DNA from: Pseudorhodoplanes sinuspersici
GTDB taxonomy: Bacteria; Pseudomonadota; Alphaproteobacteria; Rhizobiales; Xanthobacteraceae
Reading direction: 5' to 3'
Length of the DNA: 64,000 nucleotides
Assembly (NCBI RefSeq): GCF_002119765.1
Contig: NZ_CP021112.1
Coordinates: 2,040,501-2,104,500 of the forward strand
Numbering within the stretch: position 1 is the stretch's first letter; the number at the start of each line of letters is the position of its first letter. Position numbers and translations under genes: made by a program. A model generated the notes under the pieces. The model had not been told where the DNA came from. It made no database searches and saw nothing but the letters and a program-made list of their open reading frames with translations. Of the stretch, positions 43,284 through 51,963 are shown in pieces.

Positions 43284-44231
43284 ACGGAGAGATGCGGGCG
43301 CAGTGTTCAACAATACCGTTAGTCGTTCTGACGCCGTCTTCAAATCCTCCTCGAACCGCTCCAGAAACAGTTTCGCCGGCGTCGACAGGGTGCGCCGCGA
43401 TGGTGTGATGACGATGAATTCCGCATAGAGCGGCGGATCAACGATCGGATTAACGGTCAGCGTGTCGCTGCCGATGTCATTCATGCAGATCAGCCCCGGC
43501 AGGATGGTCACGAAATCGGTGCGTGACACGAAATCGAACGTCGCCATCATCGCGTCCATCTCGATCATGCGATCGATACGGACGCCATTGGTCTGGAAAT
43601 AAACTTCGAGATTGCGCCGCCGGACATTTTCAGGGCCCGGAACGACAATTGTCAGCGGCGCGCATTCCGACAGCCGCAGCGGCCGCAATGGCTTGAAGCC
43701 GCTGGCCGGTCCGGAAATCAGCACCTCGCGGTCGCGTAGGATCAGCCGCGACTTCAAACCGACGCGTCCCTCGAAAGCCGGCACGATCGCGAAGTCGAGT
43801 TCATCGGCGAGCACCTTGTCGGTCAGCATGCCGCTGTAAGCCTCGATGATATGCAGCCGCACATCGGGATAAGCTGGCACGAAATGCTGCAGCGTCGGCG
43901 CCAGCGCCGCGCGCGTGAAGGTCGGCATCAGGCCGATGCGTAACGGGCCCGTCACTGTGCCGGCCAGAGCCCGCATGTCTTCACCGGCGCGCTCCAGCAT
44001 GCCGATGGCATCGACGCATTGCCGGTAATAGCGAAGCCCGGCCGGTGTCGGTGTCACGCCGGTTGCGGTGCGGTCGAACAGCCGCACGCCCAACAGTTTC
44101 TCCACCGCCGAAACATGCTGCGATATGCCCGATTGTGTCGCGTGCTCGCGTTCGGCAGCCCTGGTGAAGGAGCCTTCCTCACACACCGCGATGACGGCCT
44201 GGATCTGTCGCAGGGTTGCCTTGTTCGACAT
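43227..44231 (-). CDS. LysR-family regulator with a repeat-encoded C-terminal tail
   Basis: A 334-residue LysR regulator from ATG 44231. The helix-turn-helix is 'FTRAAEREHATQSGISQHVSAVEKLLGVRLFDRT' (about 22-55), followed by the effector domain 'GPLRIGLMPTFTRAALAPTL'. The last 18 residues (SSPRKRGPRVTGFPPSRE) and the stop codon are encoded by a dispersed palindromic repeat (43227-43283), so the native C-terminus has been replaced or extended. It is convergent with the GST gene and divergent from the LimB-like gene at 44323, its probable target. Confidence 0.92.
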   Translation of the reverse strand: MSNKATLRQIQAVIAVCEEGSFTRAAEREHATQSGISQHVSAVEKLLGVRLFDRTATGVTPTPAGLRYYRQCVDAIGMLERAGEDMRALAGTVTGPLRIGLMPTFTRAALAPTLQHFVPAYPDVRLHIIEAYSGMLTDKVLADELDFAIVPAFEGRVGLKSRLILRDREVLISGPASGFKPLRPLRLSECAPLTIVVPGPENVRRRNLEVYFQTNGVRIDRMIEMDAMMATFDFVSRTDFVTILPGLICMNDIGSDTLTVNPIVDPPLYAEFIVITPSRRTLSTPAKLFLERFEEDLKTASERLTVLLNTAPASLRSSPRKRGPRVTGFPPSRE

Positions 44232-44322
44232 CAAAAAACCTGATGGCTACGCTCAAGGCATATTATTTCCGATAAAACCCTGATGCAGCTAAATTCTGCG
44301 GCAGACACACGGCGGAGTAACG

Positions 44323-45462
44323 ATGAAACTTGGCTTCTTCACCATGCCGATCCACCCCCTGGGCAAAGATTGGCGGCAGTCGCTGCGCGAGGACCGCGAG
44401 GCTTTCATTCTGGCGGACGAACTCGGCTTTACCGAAGGCTATGTCGGCGAGCATTCCACCGATCAGGCCGAGAACATCACCTCCTGCACGCTGTTCATCG
44501 CCTCGCTGATCCACGCCACCAAGCAGATCAAGCTGGGCACCGGCACCGTGAACATGCCGAACAATCATCCGGCCAAAGTGGCGGCCGAGATTGCGATGCT
44601 GGATCACATGCTGGATGGCCGTTTCATTTTCGGCATCAGCCCGGGCGGCCTTCTCTCGGATGCGGAAGTTTTCGGCAATCTCGATGCCAACCGCAACGCC
44701 ATGTTCCTCGAATGTATCAATCAGGTGCTGGCAATCTGGGGCGGCGAGCCTCCCTATAATCTGCGCGGCGAATACTGGACCGTCGTCAGCGAGCGCCATT
44801 TCGCGCCGAAGATCGGCCAAGGCTTTTTGCCCAAGCCCTTGCAGCGCCCGCATCCGCCAATCGTCGTCACGGCGGTTGCGCCATTTTCCAGGGGCGTGAC
44901 GGAAGCCGCCGCGCGCGGATGGGAGCCGATCTCCGCCAACTTCCTGATGCCGGCCTGGGTGAAAAGCCATTGGCCGAAATATGTCGAGGGCTGCGAGCGG
45001 GCCGCGCGTCCGGCCGATCCTGCCAATTGGCGCGTTGCAAAAAGCATCTTCGTTGCCGACGACGACAAGACGGCGCGCGACTATGTGACCGCGCCGGATT
45101 CGCCGTATCGCTTCTATTACAATCAACTTTTCACCAAACTGAAAGCAAATGGCCGGATCGAATTGTTCAAGACGCACCGCGATCAGCCGGATGATGACGT
45201 GACGCTGGACTCGATCTGCGACAAGCTCATCATCCACGGCTCGCCCGAGAAGGTGGCGGACGAAATTCTGGCTTTCCGCGAACAGGTCGGCGATTTCGGA
45301 ACGCTGCTCTATGCGGGCAAAGACTGGAAGGACGTGGCGCTTGGCCGCCGTTCGATGATCCTGCTGGCGGAAAAGGTGATGCCGAAGGTGAATTCTGCCA
45401 TCGCCGCGCGATCAGCAAAAGTGGATACCGGTTTTGCGTTTGATCGCGCGGTCGCAAAATAA
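44323..45462 (+). CDS. LLM-class flavin-dependent monooxygenase, limonene-monooxygenase (LimB)-like
   Basis: A 379-residue luciferase-like oxygenase. 'MKLGFFTMPIHPLGKDW', 'FTEGYVGEHSTDQAENITSC', 'IKLGTGTVNMPNNHPAKVAAE' and 'LDGRFIFGISPGG' are close, from memory, to limonene 1,2-monooxygenase LimB. It uses reduced flavin and oxygen to hydroxylate or epoxidise its substrate; a flavin reductase is encoded at 34477. The last 19 residues (from about 361) are encoded by a palindromic repeat (45406-45449 and following) and are not part of the fold. The start at 44323 follows GGCGGAG. Confidence 0.9.
   Translation: MKLGFFTMPIHPLGKDWRQSLREDREAFILADELGFTEGYVGEHSTDQAENITSCTLFIASLIHATKQIKLGTGTVNMPNNHPAKVAAEIAMLDHMLDGRFIFGISPGGLLSDAEVFGNLDANRNAMFLECINQVLAIWGGEPPYNLRGEYWTVVSERHFAPKIGQGFLPKPLQRPHPPIVVTAVAPFSRGVTEAAARGWEPISANFLMPAWVKSHWPKYVEGCERAARPADPANWRVAKSIFVADDDKTARDYVTAPDSPYRFYYNQLFTKLKANGRIELFKTHRDQPDDDVTLDSICDKLIIHGSPEKVADEILAFREQVGDFGTLLYAGKDWKDVALGRRSMILLAEKVMPKVNSAIAARSAKVDTGFAFDRAVAK
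45406..45449. repeat. Palindromic repeat, family G, inside the end of the LimB-like gene
   Basis: GCGCGATCA (45406-45414) pairs with TGATCGCGC (45441-45449), and CAAAA with TTTTG inside. The centre 'gtggataccggttttgc' matches the repeat type at 1413-1515. The repeat supplies most of the last codons of the oxygenase gene. Confidence 0.75.
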
Positions 45463-45590
45463 ATCCGCGAAATCTCGTGCGGCGGAATAGCCGTCGCATC
45501 ATTTTCTTGTTTGCGCCGCAATGCGGCGCATCGCCTCTGTACCGACATGCGATGCGCTTGACCTCCGATTGGGTTCGGCCTTTGATTGGC

Positions 45591-45634
45591 GCGCGATCAA
45601 CAAAAATGGATGCCGATTTTGTGTCCGATCGCGC
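45591..45634. repeat. Palindromic repeat, family G, second copy
   Basis: GCGCGATC (45591-45598) and GATCGCGC (45627-45634) enclose 'aaaaatggatgccgattttgt', a diverged copy of the repeat at 45406-45449. It lies in the 247-base gap before the binding-protein gene at 45710; no gene is present in the gap. Confidence 0.7.
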
Positions 45635-45709
45635 GACTTATAGCTGAACACGGTTGCGCCGCGACGTCATAAGCGTCGGGAAAGACGACCGGACACATGG
45701 GAGGAAAGT

Positions 45710-46714
45710 ATGCGATTCACAAAGTGGATCATTGCGATCCTGGCTTCGGTTTTTGCCATCTCGCAGGCATCGGCGCAGGCGCCGGTCAAAATCCGCGTGG
45801 CCTGGACCGCGCCGGTTTCGAACTGGGGATCGATTCTTCTCGAGAAGAAGGATCTGGCGAAGCATCTCGGGAAATCCTACACGCTCGAGCCGGTGCGCTA
45901 TGCCGGAACGCCGCTGATGATCACTGCTTTGGCCAATGGCGAACTTGAGGTTGCGAACCTTGCCTATTCAACGATCGCCATTGCCATCAAGAATGCCGGC
46001 CTCGAAGACCTGCGCGTGATCGCCGATGAATTCCGCGACGGCGTCGAAGGCCGCTACACCAACGAATATTATGTTCTGAAGGATGGGCCGATCCAGAAGG
46101 TGGCGGACTTGAAAGGCAAGGTAGTCGCAACCAATGCCGCCGGCAGCGCAGTGGACGTCGCCATGCGGGCGATGCTGCGCAAGGCCGGCCTCGAGGACAA
46201 ACGCGACTACACGGTGCTGGAAACGCCCTTTCCGACCATGCGGGCGATGCTGGCGGAAAAGAAGGTGGATTTGATCCCGGCGGTATTGCCGTTCTCTCTC
46301 GATCCCGAAATGAAGAAAGTGGCCCGTCCGCTGTTCAGCCAGCGCGATGCCATCGGCGTCACCGACATGATCGTCTGGACTGCACGCAAGCCGTTCATCG
46401 ACAAGAACCGGGCCGCGATGGTCGATTTCATGGAAGACAGCATCCGCATTGTGCGCTGGTATCTCGATCCCGCGAACCAGAAAGAAGCGGCGGAAATCGC
46501 CGCTCGCGTGACCAAGCAGCCGGCCGAGCGCTTCGGCTGGCTTTTCACCAAGGCGGACTATTACCGTAATCCGGATATGGTGCCCGATCTCAAGGCCTTG
46601 CAGAGCAATCTGAACATCACGAAAGAGCTTGGCTTCGTGAAAGATGACATAGATGTGAGCAAATATTCTGATCTGAGTGTAGTCGAAGACGCGTTGAAGC
46701 GGTTAAAGCAATAA
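45710..46714 (+). CDS. NMT1/SsuA-type ABC substrate-binding protein
   Basis: A 334-residue periplasmic protein with signal peptide (FTKWIIAILASVFAISQASA) and the type II fold: 'IRVAWTAPVSNWGSILLEKK', 'LMITALANGELEVANLAYST', 'VADLKGKVVATNAAGSAVDV'. GGGAGG precedes the start. These receptors serve Ssu/Tau-type importers of sulfonates, nitrate, pyrimidines or aromatic acids. The matching permeases and ATPase are probably those at 46981-49342, which are on the opposite strand and converge on this gene. A terminator follows at 46831. Confidence 0.9.
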   Translation: MRFTKWIIAILASVFAISQASAQAPVKIRVAWTAPVSNWGSILLEKKDLAKHLGKSYTLEPVRYAGTPLMITALANGELEVANLAYSTIAIAIKNAGLEDLRVIADEFRDGVEGRYTNEYYVLKDGPIQKVADLKGKVVATNAAGSAVDVAMRAMLRKAGLEDKRDYTVLETPFPTMRAMLAEKKVDLIPAVLPFSLDPEMKKVARPLFSQRDAIGVTDMIVWTARKPFIDKNRAAMVDFMEDSIRIVRWYLDPANQKEAAEIAARVTKQPAERFGWLFTKADYYRNPDMVPDLKALQSNLNITKELGFVKDDIDVSKYSDLSVVEDALKRLKQ

Positions 46715-46830
46715 TCACATCACGGTGGACCGGCGCGCGACGAGCAAAAGAGACGACAACGCAATCGAGTTTACGCAGCTTGCGTAAGCTCTCCTGCAGA
46801 TCGTGCGCTTACGAGCGACGAGACGGGGCC

Positions 46831-46860
46831 AGCCGGGCGGTGTAAACCGCCCGGCTTTTG
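46831..46860. terminator. Rho-independent terminator
   Basis: AGCCGGGCGGT (46831-46841) and ACCGCCCGGCT (46846-46856) form a perfect 11-bp stem with loop GTAA, followed by a T-run on the plus strand. It ends transcription of the binding-protein gene about 115 bases after its stop codon. Confidence 0.85.
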
Positions 46861-46868
46861 TTATCGGT

Positions 46869-46973
46869 CGTCCCCGCGACGGCGGGGACCCGTAGCCGCC
46901 GCTCTTAATTGTAACGTCAAGCTAAAAGCTATTGAAATGTCACAGCGTACGGGTCCTCGCCGTCGCGGGGACG
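46869..46973. repeat. Long inverted repeat, family D ends
   Basis: CGTCCCCGCGACGGCGGGGA with CCCGTA (46869-46894) is the reverse complement of 46948-46973 except at one base, 26 bp per arm. The 53 bases between contain no gene. It fills the gap between the convergent binding-protein and permease genes and may be a small non-autonomous repeat unit. Confidence 0.75.
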
Positions 46974-46980
46974 ACGACGA

Positions 46981-47823
46981 CTAGACCGTACTTGGGGCCA
47001 TCGCTTCCTGATGCCATATCAAAAGGCGCCGCCGCAGGATGGCCATCGCTTTGACAAGCACATAGCCAACGACAGCGATTTCCAGGATGCCGGCGAAGAC
47101 ACCGCGCGAATCGGCAAAGCGCGACGCCTGCATCATCGCGCCGCCCAATCCGTAACCGCCCATCACCATCTCGGTGAACACGGCAAGGATCAGCGCGATC
47201 GGCAGCGCCACCTGAAGGCCGGTCATGATCTGCGGCAGCGCCGCCGGCAACGCGATCTGCCACAGCAATTCGCGATTGCTTGCGCCCATGTTGCGGGCGG
47301 ACCACAACAGATATTGATCGACGCCGCGAAGGCCTACGATGGTCGCGGTGATCACCGGAAAGGCGGCATCGACAACGATCATCGTGATCTTCGAGGCATC
47401 GTAGACGCCAAGCCACAGAATGATGACGGGGAGGAATGCGACCTTCGGCATCGGAAACCCGACCGATACGATCGGATCGAAGAACCAGCGGACGAATGCG
47501 ATGCGCGACATCGCCATTCCCAGCAACACGCCGACAACAGCGGCGATGAGAAATCCAGCAATGGCACGATAAAGCGTGACAGCGGTATTGATGAATAGAT
47601 CGCCGGTCATGGCGTTAGTCCAGATGCGCTCCAGCACGGAACTTAATGTTGGCAGCTGGAACGGTGTGACGAGGCCGCTGCGCGCCAGCCATTCCCAGGC
47701 AATCGCCAGCGCGATGATCGATCCGGTATGGGCGAGGAACCAGCCGAGCCCATGCAAGAATTTACGTCCAGCGGACGGCCCGCTGTCCTGCCTCGGCGAG
47801 ACCGATTGCGTCACTGTTGCCAT
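46981..47823 (-). CDS. SsuC/TauC-type ABC permease (a)
   Basis: A 280-residue permease of the BPD_transp_1 family with six hydrophobic segments. The EAA coupling loop reads 'LLWSARNMGASNRELLWQIALPAALPQIMTGL', and 'NTAVTLYRAIAGFLIAAVVGVLLG' is at the entry. It starts at ATG 47823, overlapping the upstream permease gene by 13 bases. Ssu/Tau systems normally use one permease as a homodimer, so two distinct permease genes in one operon suggest a heterodimer or two alternative pores. Confidence 0.9.
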   Translation of the reverse strand: MATVTQSVSPRQDSGPSAGRKFLHGLGWFLAHTGSIIALAIAWEWLARSGLVTPFQLPTLSSVLERIWTNAMTGDLFINTAVTLYRAIAGFLIAAVVGVLLGMAMSRIAFVRWFFDPIVSVGFPMPKVAFLPVIILWLGVYDASKITMIVVDAAFPVITATIVGLRGVDQYLLWSARNMGASNRELLWQIALPAALPQIMTGLQVALPIALILAVFTEMVMGGYGLGGAMMQASRFADSRGVFAGILEIAVVGYVLVKAMAILRRRLLIWHQEAMAPSTV

Positions 47824-48551
47824 CGCAGCATCCGGTCCTGAATCACCTGATAAATCCGGTCGGCGGCGAAACCGATAAACGCAACGGTGAGCACCACGGC
47901 ATACATCGCATCATAAGTGCCATTGGCGCCCAGCGTTCCGATCAGATAGCCCAGGCCTTCGCGCGCCACGATCAGTTCGGAACTGACCAAGAGGATGAAC
48001 GACAGGGCCAACGCAGTGCGGATGCCGTTCAGCAATTCCGGCGTCGCGCTCGGCACCACCACGTCCCACAGCATGCGCATGCGGCTCGCGCCCATGCTGC
48101 GCGCCGACCACACCAGCGCTTGATCGCAGCCGCGCGCGCCGTTATAGGCGCCGATGGTCACCGGCAGCATGCAGCCGAGCAGGATCAGCAGGATCTTGGA
48201 GCCGTCGCCGAAGCCGAGCCAGATGACGGTGACCGGGATCAGCGCCGATTTCGGCATCGGATAAAGCGCTTCGACCAGCGGGCTGAGCACCACATTCACA
48301 GGCCGCCACCAGGCCATGAAGATGCCGAGCGTTGCGCCAATAACGATGGCGAGAAACAGCCCGGCGCTTGCGCGCCAGAGCGATGCCGCGCCATTGGTCA
48401 AGAGTTCGCCGCTCTTCAGCAGATCCCACCAGGCGACGATGACATCGGATAGCGGCGGCAACGCCAATGACGATACAAGCTGCAGTCGCGATGCGGCTTC
48501 CCATGCCACCGCCAGGATCAGCAGCGGGAGATAACGGATCAGCGTCTTCAT
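47811..48551 (-). CDS. SsuC/TauC-type ABC permease (b)
   Basis: A 246-residue permease, same family as the next gene but clearly diverged. ATG 48551 overlaps the ATPase stop as ATGA. The coupling loop is 'LVWSARSMGASRMRMLWDVVVPSATPELLNGI', preceded by 'LVEALYPMPKSALIPVTVIWLGFGDGSKI'. The similarity of the two permeases in 'LVWSAR.MGAS..' and 'YPMPK.A.IPV.I.WLG' points to an old duplication. It is translated between the ATPase and the second permease. Confidence 0.9.
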   Translation of the reverse strand: MKTLIRYLPLLILAVAWEAASRLQLVSSLALPPLSDVIVAWWDLLKSGELLTNGAASLWRASAGLFLAIVIGATLGIFMAWWRPVNVVLSPLVEALYPMPKSALIPVTVIWLGFGDGSKILLILLGCMLPVTIGAYNGARGCDQALVWSARSMGASRMRMLWDVVVPSATPELLNGIRTALALSFILLVSSELIVAREGLGYLIGTLGANGTYDAMYAVVLTVAFIGFAADRIYQVIQDRMLRWQQ

Positions 48552-49342
48552 GAGGCGCGAACGCCCTGCATCTTCATCGCTTCGGCGCGCACCAGAGTCC
48601 AAATGTCATCCACCTTTTCCGCGAAGGCCGGCGACTTGAACAGCCCTGGATCGTTGCGATCGAGCTTGTTCTCCACAATGGTCTTGATGCGGCCGGGCCG
48701 TGCCGACATCACCGCAATCCGGTCGGCGAGATAGACGGCTTCCTGCACATCATGGGTGACGAAGATCACGGTCTTCGGCCGTTTCCGCCAGATGCTGAGA
48801 AGTTCCATCTGCATCAGGTGCCGCGTCTGCGCGTCCAGCGCGCCGAACGGTTCATCCATCAAAAGGATATCAGGATCGATCGCCAGCGTGCGGGCGATCG
48901 CGGTGCGCTGCTTCATGCCGCCGGACAATTGCGAGGGATAGCTGTCCTCAAACCCGCTGAGTCCAACGAGATCGATGAAGTGCTGGGCTGTCTGTTCGCG
49001 CTCGGCGCGTGGCAGGCCGCCTTTCTCCAGGCCATAGAGCACGTTGTCACGCACGGTTTTCCACGGAAACAGCGCAAAATGCTGGAAGACGATGCCGCGA
49101 TCCGGGCCCGGCTCTTTCACCGGCTTGCCGCCCACCGAAATCGATCCGGTCTCGATCGGAATGAAGCCACCCATCAGATACAGCAACGTTGACTTGCCGC
49201 AGCCGGACGGCCCGAGCAGCGCCAGGAATTCCTGCGGCCGCACGTCGAGCGAAATATCCTCCAGCGCCAGGACTGGTCGGCCATTCGGTGGCCGGTACAG
49301 ATGGCTGACCTTATCGACGATGATCTGCGGCTGATCCGTCAT
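48548..49342 (-). CDS. SsuB/TauB-type ABC importer ATPase
   Basis: A 264-residue ATPase: Walker A LLGPSGCGKSTLL near 39-51, the Q-loop 'GIVFQHFALFPWKTVRDNV', signature LSGGMKQRTAIARTL, Walker B ILLMDEPFGALDAQTR and switch 'VIFVTHDVQEA'. It heads a leftward operon with two permeases. The binding protein is not in the operon; the candidate at 45710 is encoded convergently on the other strand. The substrate class is sulfonate/nitrate/aromatic-type by family only. Confidence 0.93.
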   Translation of the reverse strand: MTDQPQIIVDKVSHLYRPPNGRPVLALEDISLDVRPQEFLALLGPSGCGKSTLLYLMGGFIPIETGSISVGGKPVKEPGPDRGIVFQHFALFPWKTVRDNVLYGLEKGGLPRAEREQTAQHFIDLVGLSGFEDSYPSQLSGGMKQRTAIARTLAIDPDILLMDEPFGALDAQTRHLMQMELLSIWRKRPKTVIFVTHDVQEAVYLADRIAVMSARPGRIKTIVENKLDRNDPGLFKSPAFAEKVDDIWTLVRAEAMKMQGVRAS

Positions 49343-49458
49343 CGTGTTGTTCCCACCCGGCGATTGTCGCGGCTTTTGCCGTTCTATTTAGTTATTGAAT
49401 TGATGCACACACGCCCATGATGCGCAAGCCTGCGGCGAGCTCGTTGCCACTGAACTCG

Positions 49459-50403
49459 TCACGCCGCGACCGGCGTCAGCAACGGCCTTTTCTCAAAGTG
49501 GGCGACGATATTGTCAATCATGAGCTGGCCCATCGCTGTTCGGGTTTCGATGGCGGCGGTGCCGTGGTGCGGTTGCACGATCACATTCGGGAAGTCCAAA
49601 AGCCGCTGGTCGAAATTGGGCTCGCTTTCGAACACATCGAGTGCGGCAAAGCCAAGTCGTTTGTGCGTCAGCGCATCGATCATCGCCTCTTCATCGACGA
49701 CACTGCCACGTGCCACATTGATCAGCGTGCCGTTTGGCCCAACCGCATCGATCACCGCGCGCGAAACGAGATGGCGCGTTTCCGGACCACCCTTGCACGC
49801 GATCATCAGGAAGTCGCTTTGCCGCGCCAGTTCGACAACGTCGCCGACGAATATATAGGGCACGTTCTTCTTTTCGCGCGTCGCATTATAAAGAACGCGC
49901 ATGCGGAATGCTGTTGCGCGATCGGCAATCGCGCGGCCGATGCCGCCAAGCCCGATCACGCCGCAGGTCTTGTTGGCGACACTGCGTCCGAGCGAGATCG
50001 GTCCCTTCTTCGCCCAGGCGCCCGAGCGGGCATAATGATCGGCGAAGATGATCTGCCGCGCCGAGGCCAGCATCAGCCCGATGGCAAGATCGGCGACCTC
50101 CGGTCCAATAATATCGGGCGTATTGGTAACGGGAATACCGCGCTCCTGCGCTGCTTTCAGGTCCACCGCATCGATGCCGACGCCGAAGACCGAGATCACT
50201 TCGACATTCGGCAGTTTGTCGAGGATCGCGCGAGTCAGTCCGCGATTGGCTTCGGTCGCGATCGCGCGAACGCGGATCGCAATGTCGGGCGGAATATCGT
50301 CCGGTTTCGGCAGATTGAAGTAATGATGCACGCTGTAGCGGCGATTGAGTTCGGCCACCGTTGCATCGGGGAACGCGCCGAAATACAGGATGTCAGGCTT
50401 CAT
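49459..50403 (-). CDS. D-isomer-specific 2-hydroxyacid dehydrogenase
   Basis: A 314-residue enzyme from ATG 50403. The NAD(P) motif is GVIGLGGIGRAIA at about 148-160. The catalytic triad is Arg232 (VARGSVVDE), Glu261 (FESEP) and His279 (QPHHGTA). It reduces 2-oxoacids such as glyoxylate or hydroxypyruvate, or oxidises the D-hydroxyacids. It stands alone between the ABC operon and the M24-family gene on the same strand, with 116 bases to the ABC ATPase start, so its physiological partner is not clear from context. Confidence 0.92.
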   Translation of the reverse strand: MKPDILYFGAFPDATVAELNRRYSVHHYFNLPKPDDIPPDIAIRVRAIATEANRGLTRAILDKLPNVEVISVFGVGIDAVDLKAAQERGIPVTNTPDIIGPEVADLAIGLMLASARQIIFADHYARSGAWAKKGPISLGRSVANKTCGVIGLGGIGRAIADRATAFRMRVLYNATREKKNVPYIFVGDVVELARQSDFLMIACKGGPETRHLVSRAVIDAVGPNGTLINVARGSVVDEEAMIDALTHKRLGFAALDVFESEPNFDQRLLDFPNVIVQPHHGTAAIETRTAMGQLMIDNIVAHFEKRPLLTPVAA

Positions 50404-50517
50404 TCGCCGTTTCCGTCCCTTGCCATGACGCATCGCCGCGTCTGTATCGTCATATGATACAAGTTTCTTGTTGTTGAGAATGCTAGCGAGCGCGTGGCTT
50501 CGAAGTCAAATGCGCGA

Positions 50518-51705
50518 CTAAAGCTCGAACACTTTCTTCGGCGTCTTGTGCAGACATTCGTCTGGCCCATCCTTGCCCATCAGGTAATTGTCGCAGATCA
50601 CCGCAAACAGCGATGGCGTCTCGAATCCGGGATGCACGGCGAAGTTCATGCCGGCTTCGATCGACATGGTTTCGTCAGCACGGATCAGCGGGCGCTCGAC
50701 GAGATCGTAGCCTTGCCCGTGGGCATAGAGGCGCTTTTCCGCGCCATAGCCACGCGTGATCATGAACTCATCATGCGCGGCCGCAACGTCGCGGCAGGGT
50801 ACGCCGGGCTTCATCTTGCTGAGGGTATATGTCTGCGCTTCCTTCACGGTTTCGAAGCCGTCGATGACTTCATTCGACGCCTTGCCGAGCACCATGGTGC
50901 GCGCAATCTCGGTGTACATGCCGCCGGGGCCGGCATTCTCGATCAGCAGCGAGAAGTGATCGCCTTCCTGCAAGGTGCGCCCCTGCATATAGCGATCGAC
51001 GAAATTCGAGGCCTCACCGAGCGGCGCCGATGAGCCGAGGAACAAACCCTGCTCGCTGCCCAGAAGGCGGCCTTCATATTGCGCAAGCGCCGTAATGTCG
51101 TTGTCGCGCATGCCGGGTTTGATCTTACTTGAGACACGCGCGAAAATCTCGTCCTGCATTTCGGCGCAGCGACGCACCAGCGCCATTTCCTCATCGCTCT
51201 TGATCGCCTTGATCGCATCCACCCATTCGGTGGCGTCGTCGATCTGCGTCTTGCCGGCAAGGCCGGCCTCGATCTGCGTGACGAAACGATACGGCATCGT
51301 GCCAGCGCCGAGCAGGCCGATGCGCTTGTAGCCGCGCCGTTTCAGTTCGGAGAGAGCAAGCTCGCCTTGATAGCCGTCGGTATAGGCGATGGAGGTGAAG
51401 GCCGGTGTGCCGATCAGGTCGCCGACGCCGCGCTGGATCTTGTGCTGGCCGTCGAGATTGCGGCGCGACCCGGTCGGGCCCATGTCAACGACGGTCATGG
51501 CATCGTCGGCGTGAAAGATCACCGTGCGAGGATAGCCGTTATAAGCCGGGTAATCGGTGAACCACTTCACGTAGCCGCCCAACCAGTCGTTATTGTTCTG
51601 CATCACCAGTGCATCGAGACCGCGGTCTTTCATGCCGGCGCGGATCGCGGCCCAGCGGCGGTTCAGCTCGGCATCGGAGATGGGGTTCAGTCTGCGGTCG
51701 TTCAT
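50518..51705 (-). CDS. M24-family (creatinase/prolidase-like) protein with altered metal ligands
   Basis: A 395-residue pita-bread-fold protein from ATG 51705 (MNDRRLNPISDAELNRRW). The creatinase N-domain is followed by the catalytic half. At the five usual metal-ligand positions it has Glu256-Asn257 in ENAGPGGMY (normally Asp), Glu266 in TEIART (normally Asp), His329 in HGQG, Glu350 in SIEAGM and Asp372 in ICDNYL (normally Glu). Three of five therefore differ. Creatinase itself works without metal, so a metal-free C-N hydrolase acting on a creatine-like or amide compound is possible. It is divergent from the ABC system at 51964. Confidence 0.85.
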   Translation of the reverse strand: MNDRRLNPISDAELNRRWAAIRAGMKDRGLDALVMQNNNDWLGGYVKWFTDYPAYNGYPRTVIFHADDAMTVVDMGPTGSRRNLDGQHKIQRGVGDLIGTPAFTSIAYTDGYQGELALSELKRRGYKRIGLLGAGTMPYRFVTQIEAGLAGKTQIDDATEWVDAIKAIKSDEEMALVRRCAEMQDEIFARVSSKIKPGMRDNDITALAQYEGRLLGSEQGLFLGSSAPLGEASNFVDRYMQGRTLQEGDHFSLLIENAGPGGMYTEIARTMVLGKASNEVIDGFETVKEAQTYTLSKMKPGVPCRDVAAAHDEFMITRGYGAEKRLYAHGQGYDLVERPLIRADETMSIEAGMNFAVHPGFETPSLFAVICDNYLMGKDGPDECLHKTPKKVFEL

Positions 51706-51963
51706 TGCAGGTCCTTGGGCATATCCCTTGCGTTCCCGTCCGGCGGCCTTCTTGTTGGGTATTTCCTTGGCATCGGCTGATGCTTTTTCCGCCGTTACCC
51801 GCACTATCCGGGATAAGCCTGCTCCAGACAATGCCGCGCGGCCCGTATGTCGGGCCAAGGTCGCGGCTGGCATGCTGTTTTTTGCATAATTGACTTTCGG
51901 TTCGGCGGCGTGTGCCATGGCGGCAAAGCCGGCAACCGGCTGTTCCAATCGGAGGGGTCTTAC

